A stretch of DNA of 64,000 nucleotides from Streptomyces sp. SKN60. Its GTDB lineage: Bacteria > Actinomycetota > Actinomycetes > Streptomycetales > Streptomycetaceae. The notes below the pieces were generated by a model. It had not been told where the DNA came from. It saw nothing but the letters and a program-made list of their open reading frames with translations, and searched no databases. Every line of letters begins with the position of its first letter. The first letter of the stretch is position 1. A program made the position numbers and the translations under genes. Location: positions 62,001-126,000 of the forward strand of contig NZ_JAHTMW010000020.1 of NCBI RefSeq assembly GCF_026236535.1. Reading direction: 5' to 3'. Positions 1 through 8,163 of the stretch are shown here, piece after piece.

Positions 1-1
1 C

Positions 2-1345
2 TTCGAGGCCGGCGTCCCCGTCTTCGGCATGTGCTACGGCTTCCAGCTGATGGCCACCACGCTCGGCGGCACCGTCGACAACACCGGTGCCCGTGAGTAC
101 GGCCGCACCCCGCTGCACGTCTCCAAGTCCGGCTCCACCCTCTTCGAGGGCACCCCGGCCGAGCAGTCGGTGTGGATGTCGCACGGCGACGCCTGCTCCG
201 CCGCGCCCGAGGGCTTCGCCGTCACCGCGTCCACCGACGTCGTGCCGGTCGCCGCCTTCGAGAACGACGAGAAGAAGCTGTACGGCGTCCAGTACCACCC
301 CGAGGTGCTGCACTCCACGCACGGCCAGCAGATCCTGGAGCACTTCCTCTACCGCGGCGCCGGCATCGAGCCCACCTGGACGACCGGCAACGTCATCGAG
401 GAGCAGGTCGCGGCCATCCGCGCCCAGGTCGGCGGCAAGCGCGCCATCTGTGGTCTGTCCGGCGGCGTCGACTCCGCCGTGGCCGCCGCGCTCGTCCAGA
501 AGGCCATCGGCGACCAGCTCACCTGCGTCTACGTCGACCACGGTCTGATGCGCAAGGGCGAGACCCAGCAGGTCGAGAAGGACTTCGTCGCCGCGACCGG
601 CGCCCGCCTGGTGGTCGTCGACGCGGAGAAGCGCTTCCTCGACGCCCTCGCCGGCGTCTCCGACCCGGAGACCAAGCGGAAGATCATCGGCCGCGAGTTC
701 ATCCGCGTCTTCGAGCAGGCGCAGCTGGAGATCCTCCAGGAGGAGGGCCCCGAGGTCGCCTTCCTGGTCCAGGGCACCCTGTACCCGGACATCGTCGAGT
801 CCGGCGGCGGCACCGGCACCGCCAACATCAAGTCCCACCACAACGTGGGCGGACTCCCCGACGACATCGAGTTCGAGCTCGTCGAGCCGCTGCGGCAGCT
901 CTTCAAGGACGAGGTCCGCATGGTCGGCCAGGAGCTCGGCCTGCCGGACGAGATCGTCCAGCGCCAGCCGTTCCCCGGCCCCGGCCTCGGCATCCGCATC
1001 GTCGGCGAGGTCACCAAGGAGCGCCTGGACCTGCTGCGCGAGGCCGACGCCATCGCCCGCGAGGAGCTGACCGCCGCCGGTCTCGACCGCGAGATCTGGC
1101 AGTGCCCGGTCGTGCTGCTCGCCGACGTCCGCTCCGTCGGCGTCCAGGGCGACGGCCGCACCTACGGCCACCCGATCGTGCTGCGCCCGGTGTCCTCCGA
1201 GGACGCCATGACCGCCGACTGGTCGCGCCTGCCGTACGAGGTGCTCGCCCGCATCTCGACCCGCATCACCAACGAGGTCGCCGACGTCAACCGCGTCGTC
1301 CTCGACGTGACCAGCAAGCCGCCGGGCACCATCGAGTGGGAGTAG
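2..1345 (+). CDS. guaA: GMP synthase (glutamine-hydrolysing), 5' end outside the window
   Basis: Converts XMP to GMP with ATP and glutamine in the cytosol, the last step of guanine nucleotide synthesis. The open frame runs in from the window edge with no start, so about 75-80 N-terminal residues are missing. The class I glutamine amidotransferase nucleophile is seen in GMCYGFQ and its His-Glu partner in YHPEVLHS. The ATP-pyrophosphatase P-loop is in GLSGGVDSAVAA, with the conserved PFPGPGLGIRIVGEV in the C-terminal part. The protein ends in KPPGTIEWE, the usual GMP synthase terminus. A hairpin follows 40 bp downstream. The identity is certain. Confidence 0.98.
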   Translation, partial: FEAGVPVFGMCYGFQLMATTLGGTVDNTGAREYGRTPLHVSKSGSTLFEGTPAEQSVWMSHGDACSAAPEGFAVTASTDVVPVAAFENDEKKLYGVQYHPEVLHSTHGQQILEHFLYRGAGIEPTWTTGNVIEEQVAAIRAQVGGKRAICGLSGGVDSAVAAALVQKAIGDQLTCVYVDHGLMRKGETQQVEKDFVAATGARLVVVDAEKRFLDALAGVSDPETKRKIIGREFIRVFEQAQLEILQEEGPEVAFLVQGTLYPDIVESGGGTGTANIKSHHNVGGLPDDIEFELVEPLRQLFKDEVRMVGQELGLPDEIVQRQPFPGPGLGIRIVGEVTKERLDLLREADAIAREELTAAGLDREIWQCPVVLLADVRSVGVQGDGRTYGHPIVLRPVSSEDAMTADWSRLPYEVLARISTRITNEVADVNRVVLDVTSKPPGTIEWE

Positions 1346-1385
1346 TCCTCCCGTACGCGCAGCCGTACGCGTAGCCGTACGGGAT

Positions 1386-1427
1386 GGAAGCCGTCGCCCC
1401 TGTTTCGCACCGGGGGCGGCGGCTTCG
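1386..1427 (+). terminator. Hairpin after guaA
   Basis: Arms at 1386-1400 and 1413-1426 pair over about 14 bp with one G-U, around a T-rich 12-base loop. There is no U-tract, as is common in Streptomyces. It lies directly after guaA, preceded by short repeats of gccgtacg. Confidence 0.7.
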
Positions 1428-1483
1428 CCGTTTGTCCGTACGGACTCTGGTGAGTTGACCTTCCGGGCGTTACCTTCCGGCGC

Positions 1484-2290
1484 ATGACCGAGATCCCGGC
1501 GCCCACCCCCGCCCCGGCCCCCGTCCCCGTCGACCGGCTCCACTTCGCCATGCCGCCCGTCCACGCGACGGCCGGCGAGGAGCGCGCCCACCGCAAGCAG
1601 CGGCTCGCCGCCGCGCTGCGGACCTTCGGGCGGCTCGGTTACGAGGAGGGCGTCTCGGGGCACATCACCGCCCGCGACCCCGAGCACCCCGACTGCTACT
1701 GGGTGAACCCCTTCGGTGCCCCCTTCGCCGACCTCACCGCGAGCGATCTCATCCTGGTCAACGGCGCCGGACAGGTCGTGTACGGCGACCACCACGTCAA
1801 CCAGGCCGCCTTCACCGTGCACGCGGCCGTGCACCGGGCCAGGCCCGACGTGGTCGCGGTCGCCCACACCCACTCCCCGCACGGCCGGGCGCTCGCCGCG
1901 CTCGGCGAACTGCTCGACCCGATCACCCAGGAGTCCTGCGCCTTCTACCAGGACCACGCCCTCTACGACGCCTACACCGGGGTCGTCGTCGACCCCGAGG
2001 AAGGGCGCCGGATCGCCGTCGCGCTCGGCACCTTCAAGGGCATCGTGCTGCGCAACCACGGACTGCTCACCGTCGGCTCCTCGGTCGACGCGGCGGCCTG
2101 GTGGTTCATCGCCATGGAACGCTGCGCCCAGGTGCAGCTGGCCGCCCGGGCCGCCGGCAAACCGGTCCTGATCGACCACCGCGACGCCGTCGCCACCCGC
2201 GAGCAGCTGGGCAGCGACCTGGTGGCCTGGATCAACTACCAGCCGCTGTGGCGGCGGATCAGCCGGGCGGAGCCCGAACTCCTGTCGTAG
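1484..2290 (+). CDS. Class II aldolase/adducin family protein
   Basis: This 268-residue cytosolic protein has the class II aldolase/adducin fold, which binds a divalent metal. The metal-binding His pair is visible in AHTHSPHG (H128, H130) and a third His in RNHGLLT (H192). The substrate cannot be told. Relatives act on sugar phosphates (fuculose-1-P, ribulose-5-P) or are annotated only as family members, and no kinase or isomerase partner is adjacent. The first 16 residues are a Pro/Ala run, so a start at the downstream Met (residue 23) is possible. No clear ribosome binding site precedes the ATG. The gene is monocistronic by context. Confidence 0.85.
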   Translation: MTEIPAPTPAPAPVPVDRLHFAMPPVHATAGEERAHRKQRLAAALRTFGRLGYEEGVSGHITARDPEHPDCYWVNPFGAPFADLTASDLILVNGAGQVVYGDHHVNQAAFTVHAAVHRARPDVVAVAHTHSPHGRALAALGELLDPITQESCAFYQDHALYDAYTGVVVDPEEGRRIAVALGTFKGIVLRNHGLLTVGSSVDAAAWWFIAMERCAQVQLAARAAGKPVLIDHRDAVATREQLGSDLVAWINYQPLWRRISRAEPELLS

Positions 2291-2426
2291 AACACTCCTT
2301 TCCGTCAATGTGATGACTCTTCAATCACTCCTGCGCGAGGGGTGCCGGACCCTGTGAGCGGGCACCGCGTGCGGCACAATTCCCAGGAATCAACAGGCAG
2401 TTGACCGATCGGGAAGGGGGCGCGCC

Positions 2427-3668
2427 ATGGCGGTGCAAGAGGCGAGACAGGACGGGGCGTGCCTCGCGGAGGGCGGCGGCTGCCCGCACTGCGAACGCTC
2501 CGGCCACCGGCGGGCCGTGGCCGCCTTCCTCGCCCGGCGCGACGAACTCGCCGCCGGCCACGGAGTGCCCGCCGCCCTGGCCCACTCGCCGGTCGCCTCC
2601 CGCCAGTGGGTCTCCGACGAGCTCGCCCAGTCCGCCCGTACGGTGGCGGCGCACGGCCCGGCCGCCGGCCACGCCCGCTCCGGCCGCGTCCACCGCGGCA
2701 CCCTGGCCGCCGTGTGGGGCGCCGTCCTGGCCCTGCTCCTCGGGCAGGCCCTCACCGCCCTCGGCACCGGATGGACCGCGCCGCGCACCGCCGCCCTCGG
2801 CGCCGCCGCACTGCTCGCCGCCGCCCTCACCGGCGCGGCCCGGCTGCACCGCGACCGGGGCGGCGTCCTCGCCCCGCTGCTCGGCGAGGACAACCGGCTG
2901 TCCACCTCCCGCACCGTCGCCGCCTGCTGGCTCCTCCTCTCCGTCCTCGCCCTGCTCCAGCTCGCCCTCCTCCTCGCCCTCGGCGCCCCCTCCGTGGACC
3001 TCGGACTGCGGCGCGGCGCCGGACTGCTCGCCGTCCTCGCCCTCACCGGCTGGACCGTGGTGACCTCGCGGCTCGTGGTGTCGCTGCGGGTGGCCGCCCG
3101 CCGGCTGCAGAAGGTCCGCGCCGACCGGCCCCGGCCCGCCGACCTGCTGTGCGACGACGACGGCCGGGCCGACCTCGCCGATGTGCAGTACGTCCTCGTC
3201 TCCACCTCCGTCCTCGCCGTCGCCGCCGTCCGGCTCTGCCGCGCCCCCGACCGGCTGCCCGAACTTCCCTGGGCCCTGGTGCTGCTCCTCGCCGTCTCGG
3301 TGACCTGCCACCTCGCCGCCAAGTGCGCCCAGGGCGGCCGGCCCAAGATCTTCTCCGTGGTCCGCTCCCGCGAGGCGGGCGACCTCGACGCCCCGATCCG
3401 CACCGGCGACGACATCGAGATCCGCGGCACCGGCTTCGTCCCGGCCGGCGCCGCCGCCCCCGAGCCGCTGACCCGCCTGGTCGTCCGGATCGGCCCGGTC
3501 CACGCCCATGTCCCGCTGGTCCCCGTCCCCGGCGGCTTCGCCAACCCCACCGACACCGTCCTCACCGTCCCGCTCCCCGCCGACGTGGAACCGGGCCGGG
3601 TCGAGGTGTCGGTGGTGACCGCCGCGGGCGTCGAGACCAACCGGGTCACCATCGACGTCCTCGACTGA
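2427..3668 (+). CDS. Membrane protein of unknown function with C-terminal beta domain
   Basis: I do not recognise this 413-residue protein. It starts at an ATG 6 bases after a strong GGGAAGGGGG site (2411-2420). A CPHC motif near residue 20 could bind metal or form a disulfide. About six hydrophobic segments follow between residues 90 and 310, grouped in pairs. The last 90 residues are soluble and beta-rich, with GDDIEIRGTGF and repeated V-x-V strands, reminiscent of an IPT/TIG-like or other Ig-like domain that would face the outside or bind a partner. It is flanked by unrelated genes on the same strand, with about 150 bp before the next start, so probably its own transcript. Confidence 0.7.
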   Translation: MAVQEARQDGACLAEGGGCPHCERSGHRRAVAAFLARRDELAAGHGVPAALAHSPVASRQWVSDELAQSARTVAAHGPAAGHARSGRVHRGTLAAVWGAVLALLLGQALTALGTGWTAPRTAALGAAALLAAALTGAARLHRDRGGVLAPLLGEDNRLSTSRTVAACWLLLSVLALLQLALLLALGAPSVDLGLRRGAGLLAVLALTGWTVVTSRLVVSLRVAARRLQKVRADRPRPADLLCDDDGRADLADVQYVLVSTSVLAVAAVRLCRAPDRLPELPWALVLLLAVSVTCHLAAKCAQGGRPKIFSVVRSREAGDLDAPIRTGDDIEIRGTGFVPAGAAAPEPLTRLVVRIGPVHAHVPLVPVPGGFANPTDTVLTVPLPADVEPGRVEVSVVTAAGVETNRVTIDVLD

Positions 3669-3755
3669 CCGCCGCCAGGCCCCCGGACGGGTCTCCGTCC
3701 CTTTCCAGCCCCCTTCCCACCCCATTTCCCGCTCCTTTCCCTGCCCCGGGAATGT

Positions 3756-3776
3756 CCCCGCGCGGCGAATGCGGGG
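3756..3776 (+). terminator. Short hairpin between the membrane protein and DoxX gene
   Basis: The six-base arms ccccgc and gcgggg flank a 9-base loop in the 157-bp gap. It could be a weak terminator or a leader structure of the DoxX gene. Confidence 0.35.
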
Positions 3777-3825
3777 AGAATCGTGCCCTGAACGCAGGTA
3801 CGGGGCTCGGAGAGGTGGCCGGAAG

Positions 3826-4380
3826 ATGGCGGGACGGACGGACGGAACGACCGAGGGCCCGGACTCCGGCGGCCGGTCCGGCGGCTCGGCACTCCTCACC
3901 GGCCCGGGCGGCCCCGGCGGCTGGAAGGCGCTCGCCACCCGCTACGCCCTCGTGCCGCTGCGGATCTTCCTCGGCATCACCTTCATCTACGCCGGACTCG
4001 ACAAGCTCACCGACCCCTCCTTCCTCGCCGACACCGGCCCCGAGTCCATCGGCGAGGTCATGCGGGGCGTCCGGGACACCTCGGCCCTGCCCGCCCTCGT
4101 CGACCTGGCCCTCAAGAGCCCCGTCGGCTTCGGCTACGCCATCGCCCTCGGCGAGCTCGCCGTCGGCATCGGCACCCTCTTCGGGCTCTTCGCCCGGGTG
4201 GCCGCGCTCGGCGGGGCGCTGATCTCGCTGAGCCTGTGGCTGACCGTCAGCTGGCAGGTGAACCCGTACTACCTCGGCAACGACCTCGCCTACCTCATGT
4301 CCTGGCTGCCGCTGCTGCTCGCCGGCGCTCCCGTGCTCTCGCTGGACGCGCTCCTCGCCGACCGCCGGCGTATGCGATAG
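3826..4380 (+). CDS. DoxX family membrane protein
   Basis: A 184-residue DoxX-type protein with four predicted membrane helices. The first begins ALVPLRIFLGITFIYAG and is followed by DKLTDPSF, the usual DoxX signature after helix 1. DoxX proteins are associated with redox or thiol chemistry at the membrane (DoxX-SodA-SseA in mycobacteria), but no partner is nearby, so the role is open. The start is set at 3826 because GGAGAGG lies about 10 bases upstream. An in-frame ATG at 3769 would fall inside the leader hairpin region and lacks a site. The 3' end overlaps the convergent small membrane gene by 91 bp. Confidence 0.85.
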   Translation: MAGRTDGTTEGPDSGGRSGGSALLTGPGGPGGWKALATRYALVPLRIFLGITFIYAGLDKLTDPSFLADTGPESIGEVMRGVRDTSALPALVDLALKSPVGFGYAIALGELAVGIGTLFGLFARVAALGGALISLSLWLTVSWQVNPYYLGNDLAYLMSWLPLLLAGAPVLSLDALLADRRRMR

Positions 4381-4550
4381 GCCGTCCAGGACGTCACGGC
4401 CGCGAGGCCGAGGCCCCCGCACAGCACCGGTATCACCACGTACCAGGCGACGGACCAGGCACCGCTCGCGTCGCCCAGGAACAGCGCCGCCAGCGCCAGC
4501 GCCGCCAGGCCCAGGACCAGCCGCCCGGGCCGGAACTCATGAAGCAGCAC
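4290..4550 (-). CDS. Small two-helix membrane protein
   Basis: An 86-residue protein starting at a GTG (4550) that lies inside the last codons of the PspC gene, overlapping it by 14 bp and so probably translationally coupled to it. It has two hydrophobic segments (roughly residues 10-26 and 32-52, with WYVVIPVLCGG), then a basic stop-transfer YRIRRR and a Ser-rich tail. The tail overlaps the DoxX gene on the other strand. The hydrophobic part is clearly coding in this frame; the length of the tail is less certain. The function is unknown, probably an accessory to the PspC/LiaF-like protein. Confidence 0.65.
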   Translation of the reverse strand: MLLHEFRPGRLVLGLAALALAALFLGDASGAWSVAWYVVIPVLCGGLGLAAVTSWTAYRIRRRSARSASSESTGAPASSSGSQDMR

Positions 4551-6012
4551 GGGTGACCTCCACCTGTCCGAGGGCGACCTCCAGGAAGAGGTCGATCGTG
4601 CCGCCCGGGGCGACCCCCGGCGGCGGGACGAGCGTCCGGGTCTCGTCCAGGTCCGGCGCGATGTCGATGTCATCGCCCGAGGGGCCCGTCGGCGCGGTCG
4701 GCACCACCGGCGCCGGTATCGCGCTCGGCGACACCGACGGCCGCCCGGGATCCGCCGGGGCCGTCGGGGCGGGCGGGGCGACCGGCGGCACCGGGCGGCT
4801 CGGCTGGTCCGGCGGCAGCTGCAGATCGCCCAGGCCCACCTGGGCGCGGAGCGTCACCGTCGCGTTCCGCGGCACGATCACCTCCAGCTTGCCCGCGCCG
4901 ACCTCCACCCGCGTCGACACCTTCGTCCCCGCGGGGACGGCCAGCCGCGACAGGTCGAGCGTGCCCACTCCGGTGCCCAGCTCGTACCGCGGCTGCACCC
5001 CGGCGACCGCCGCCGGCCGCCAGGTCTCCCGGGCCCAGACGGTCGAGATCTCCTTCGGCAGCGCCGAGGCGACCGCGAGCAGACCCGCCGTGAGGACCAT
5101 CAGACACAGCGTGCCGAACCCGGTGCGGCCGAGGAAGCTGCTGACGAGCAGCCCGACACCGATCACCCCGAGCGCCGCCGCGAGACCGATCTGCAGACTC
5201 GTGCCCAGCGGATGCGCGTCCCACGACAGACCCGTGCCCAGACCGCCGGCCATCAGCGCCAGCAGGAACACCAGGCCGCCGATCGACAGCGGCTCGCCGC
5301 CCACCCGGGCCGAGGGCGTCGGACGCCCCGGCAGCGGGGTGCCCCACTGCCCGCCGGGCGTCGGCACCTCCCCGTTGACCTTGCCGTCCTTGTCGACGAT
5401 CCCGTGCGGGCCCCAGAGATAACCGATGGCGACCTTGCCGGTCGACCCGTCCTTGACGAGCGGGTCGCGCCACCAGGACGGCCACTCCACCAGCGGCGGA
5501 GCCTTGGTCTCCGGCGGCGCCTCGGCGACCGCGAGCGCCGCGGCCGTGTCTATCCGGCCGCCCTCCTCGGCCGTCGCGGCGACCGACGGCCGCCGCTGCG
5601 ACCACACCGCCGCCCCGCTCACCGCGACCGAGAGGATCAGCGCGAACGCCAGCGTCCCCCCGTTCCGCAGCATCGACAGGAAGATCCCGCAGCCCACGAG
5701 CGCCATCAGAACCGCGGACAGCGACGAGCCCGACACCCGGCCGGTGAGCAGCCGGCGGCCCTCGTTGTCCTCCTCGCCCGCGAGCGGTATCACCAGCCAC
5801 GCGAAGCCGTAGAAGATCAGTCCGACGCCGCCCGTCACCGCGAGCACGCCCAGCGCGACGCGGAAGATCACCGGGTCCAGGTCGAAGTGCCGGCCGAGGC
5901 CGCCGCACACGCCGGCCACGACCTTCTGCCCGCGCGACCGCCGCAACGGCGGGGCGGGCGGGGCGTCCGCCGGCGGCGGGGCCTCGTGGGGCCAAGGCAT
6001 GGAACTCGTCAT
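4537..6012 (-). CDS. PspC domain protein with LiaF-like C-terminus
   Basis: A 491-residue membrane protein. The PspC domain lies at about residues 25-85 (GVCGGLGRHFDLDP, then a hydrophobic helix ending WLVIPLAG). More helices follow in two blocks, then a beta-rich C-terminal region (KLEVIVPRNATV, VGLGDLQLP, LEVALGQVEV) resembling the LiaF/DUF2154 envelope-stress domain. That region is interrupted by a Pro/Ala/Thr linker. LiaF proteins restrain an envelope-stress kinase. Here the divergent neighbour is itself a PspC-fused kinase, so a sensory complex is a reasonable inference. The start at 6012 is the first ATG after the upstream in-frame sequence loses coding character. Confidence 0.85.
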   Translation of the reverse strand: MTSSMPWPHEAPPPADAPPAPPLRRSRGQKVVAGVCGGLGRHFDLDPVIFRVALGVLAVTGGVGLIFYGFAWLVIPLAGEEDNEGRRLLTGRVSGSSLSAVLMALVGCGIFLSMLRNGGTLAFALILSVAVSGAAVWSQRRPSVAATAEEGGRIDTAAALAVAEAPPETKAPPLVEWPSWWRDPLVKDGSTGKVAIGYLWGPHGIVDKDGKVNGEVPTPGGQWGTPLPGRPTPSARVGGEPLSIGGLVFLLALMAGGLGTGLSWDAHPLGTSLQIGLAAALGVIGVGLLVSSFLGRTGFGTLCLMVLTAGLLAVASALPKEISTVWARETWRPAAVAGVQPRYELGTGVGTLDLSRLAVPAGTKVSTRVEVGAGKLEVIVPRNATVTLRAQVGLGDLQLPPDQPSRPVPPVAPPAPTAPADPGRPSVSPSAIPAPVVPTAPTGPSGDDIDIAPDLDETRTLVPPPGVAPGGTIDLFLEVALGQVEVTRAAS

Positions 6013-6168
6013 GCGTCCATGGTGACCGCCCGTGACGCCCCGCGGCACCGGGACCGACCCTGCCTTGACCCTGATCTTCCCGGGGCCCCGTACCCCGAGA
6101 CGGTTCCGGGGCCGATATCCGGGCGGACCCTGATGCCCGAGGGCCGCCGGACGTGTGACGATCGGTAC
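6013..6168. promoter_or_regulatory. Divergent promoter region of the PspC protein and PspC-kinase genes
   Basis: This 156-bp gap separates two divergently read, functionally related genes, so it must hold both promoters. I see no convincing -35/-10 pair or long inverted repeat by eye. Confidence 0.5.
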
Positions 6169-7437
6169 ATGTCCGCATCCGCTCGTGTCACCGACCTCGA
6201 CGAACCGCCCGTGCGCAAGCTCTACCGCAGCGCCGACGGCCGGTGGCTCGGCGGTGTCGCGCGCGGTCTCGCCGGACACCTCGGCCTGCCGGTGATCTGG
6301 GTCCGCGCGTTCTTCGTGGCCCTCATGCTCGCCGACGGCCTGGGCGCGCTGCTGTACGCGGTGTTCTGGATCGTCGTCCCGCTCGGCGTCGGCGGCCGCT
6401 CCGCGCCCCGCCCGATGTTCGAGACCACCCCCGACGGCCGCAAACGGCTCCGCAAGCCCGACCGTGGCCAGGTCTTCGCGCTGATCGCGCTGGCCGTCGG
6501 CATCTCCGCCTTCGTCGGCAACCTCAACGTGGACAAGCAGGCCGGCCGCTACATCTGGCCCTCGCTGCTGATCGGCGTCGGCGTCGTCCTCGTCTGGCGG
6601 CAGGCCGACAACGCGCGGCGGGCCAGCTGGACCGACCCCGACCGGCGCCGCCGGGTCTTCCAACTCGCGCGCGGCCTCGTCGGCGTCGGCCTGGTCGGCA
6701 CCGGACTCGCCGTCTTCATGGTGGTCCGCGGCTCCGCCGCCCAGCTCGGCACCGCGCTGACCGCCGCCGTCGCCGTGCTCACCGGCATAGCCCTGCTCGC
6801 CGGGCCCTGGCTGGTGCGCATGTCGCAGGACCTCGGCGAGGAGCGGACGCTGCGCATCCGCGCCCAGGAGCGCGCCGAGGTCGCCGCCCACGTCCACGAC
6901 TCGGTGCTGCACACCCTCACCCTGATCCAGCGCAACGCCGAGGACCCGGGCGAGGTGCGCCGGCTCGCCCGCGCCCAGGAGCGGGAGCTGCGGAACTGGC
7001 TGTACAAGCCGGAGGGCACCGGCAAGGACGAGGACGAAGAGCCCTCGACCCTCGCCGAGGCCGTCAAGCGCGCGGCGGCCGAGGTCGAGGACAAGCACGG
7101 CGTGCCGCTGGAGGTCGTGGTCGTCGGCGACTGCCCGCTCGACGAGAAACTGGGCGCGCAGATGCAGGCCGCGCGCGAGGCGATGGTCAACGCCGCCAAG
7201 TACGGTGGCGAGGGCGGGCCGGTGCAGGTGTACGCGGAGGTGGAGGGCCGGATGGTCTTCGTCTCCGTGCGGGACCGCGGCCCCGGCTTCGACCTGGACG
7301 CGGTGCCGGACGACCGGATGGGCGTAAGAGAATCGATCATCGGCCGGATGCAGCGCAACGGCGGATCGGCACGGCTGAGATCCGTGCCGGGCGGGGGCAC
7401 CGAAGTGGAGCTGGAGATGGAGAGGGCGGACGGATGA
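6169..7437 (+). CDS. PspC-fused sensor histidine kinase
   Basis: A 422-residue membrane kinase. It opens with a PspC domain (residues 16-75, LYRSADGRWLGGVARGLAGH), followed by about four helices up to residue 215. The HisKA_3-type dimerisation helix (AAHVHDSVLHTL) has phospho-acceptor His243 preceding Asp. The HATPase domain shows NAAKYG (N box), DRGPGFD (G1) and GGGTEVEL. This is the LiaS/NarX-like architecture that pairs with LuxR-type regulators. The stop overlaps the regulator start (ATGA), so the two are co-translated. The signal is presumably envelope stress, by analogy with PspC and LiaF proteins; that is inference. Confidence 0.92.
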   Translation: MSASARVTDLDEPPVRKLYRSADGRWLGGVARGLAGHLGLPVIWVRAFFVALMLADGLGALLYAVFWIVVPLGVGGRSAPRPMFETTPDGRKRLRKPDRGQVFALIALAVGISAFVGNLNVDKQAGRYIWPSLLIGVGVVLVWRQADNARRASWTDPDRRRRVFQLARGLVGVGLVGTGLAVFMVVRGSAAQLGTALTAAVAVLTGIALLAGPWLVRMSQDLGEERTLRIRAQERAEVAAHVHDSVLHTLTLIQRNAEDPGEVRRLARAQERELRNWLYKPEGTGKDEDEEPSTLAEAVKRAAAEVEDKHGVPLEVVVVGDCPLDEKLGAQMQAAREAMVNAAKYGGEGGPVQVYAEVEGRMVFVSVRDRGPGFDLDAVPDDRMGVRESIIGRMQRNGGSARLRSVPGGGTEVELEMERADG

Positions 7438-8147
7438 GCGACGGGACCGAGGCCGTGACCGGAGACGGGGCGGCGGCGGACGCGGGGCGCCGGGTGCGGG
7501 TCGTGCTCGTCGACGACCACCGCATGTTCCGCACCGGGGTGCAGGCCGAGATCGGCCGCACCGATGTGACGGGCGTCGAGGTGGTCGGCGAGGCCGCCGA
7601 CGTCGACCAGGCGGTCACCGTGATCACCGCCACCCGACCCGAGGTCGTCCTCCTCGACGTGCACCTGCCGGGCGGCGGCGGGGTCGAGGTGCTGCGCCGC
7701 TGCGCCGCCCTGATGGCGGCGGCCGAGAACCCGGTCCGCTTCCTGGCCCTGTCCGTCTCCGACGCGGCCGAGGACGTCATCGGGGTGATCCGGGGCGGCG
7801 CCCGCGGCTATGTCACCAAGACGATCACCGGCACCGACCTGGTCGACTCGATCTTCCGGGTCCAGGAGGGCGACGCGGTGTTCTCGCCGCGCCTCGCGGG
7901 CTTCGTCCTGGACGCCTTCGCGTCGACCGACGCCCCGCCGGTGGACGAGGACCTCGACCGGCTCACCCAGCGGGAGCGCGAGGTGCTGCGGCTGATCGCC
8001 CGCGGCTACGCGTACAAGGAGATCGCCAAGCAGCTCTTCATCTCGGTGAAGACGGTCGAGTCCCATGTCTCGGCGGTGCTGCGCAAGCTCCAGCTGTCCA
8101 ACCGGCACGAGCTGACCCGCTGGGCCGCCGCCCGCCGCCTCGTCTGA
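7434..8147 (+). CDS. LuxR-family response regulator
   Basis: A 237-residue partner of the preceding kinase. The receiver domain has acidic pair D27-D28, phospho-acceptor Asp75 in VVLLDVHLPG, and the conserved Lys in GYVTKTITG. The C-terminal HTH is of GerE/LuxR type (LTQREREVLRLIARG, then KTVESHVSAVLRKL). It starts in an ATGA overlap with the kinase stop. It ends 17 bp before the convergent NlpC/P60 gene with no hairpin between them. Likely targets are its own locus and envelope genes, which cannot be confirmed from the sequence. Confidence 0.94.
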   Translation: MSDGTEAVTGDGAAADAGRRVRVVLVDDHRMFRTGVQAEIGRTDVTGVEVVGEAADVDQAVTVITATRPEVVLLDVHLPGGGGVEVLRRCAALMAAAENPVRFLALSVSDAAEDVIGVIRGGARGYVTKTITGTDLVDSIFRVQEGDAVFSPRLAGFVLDAFASTDAPPVDEDLDRLTQREREVLRLIARGYAYKEIAKQLFISVKTVESHVSAVLRKLQLSNRHELTRWAAARRLV

Positions 8148-8163
8148 CCGGGCGGGATCCGGG

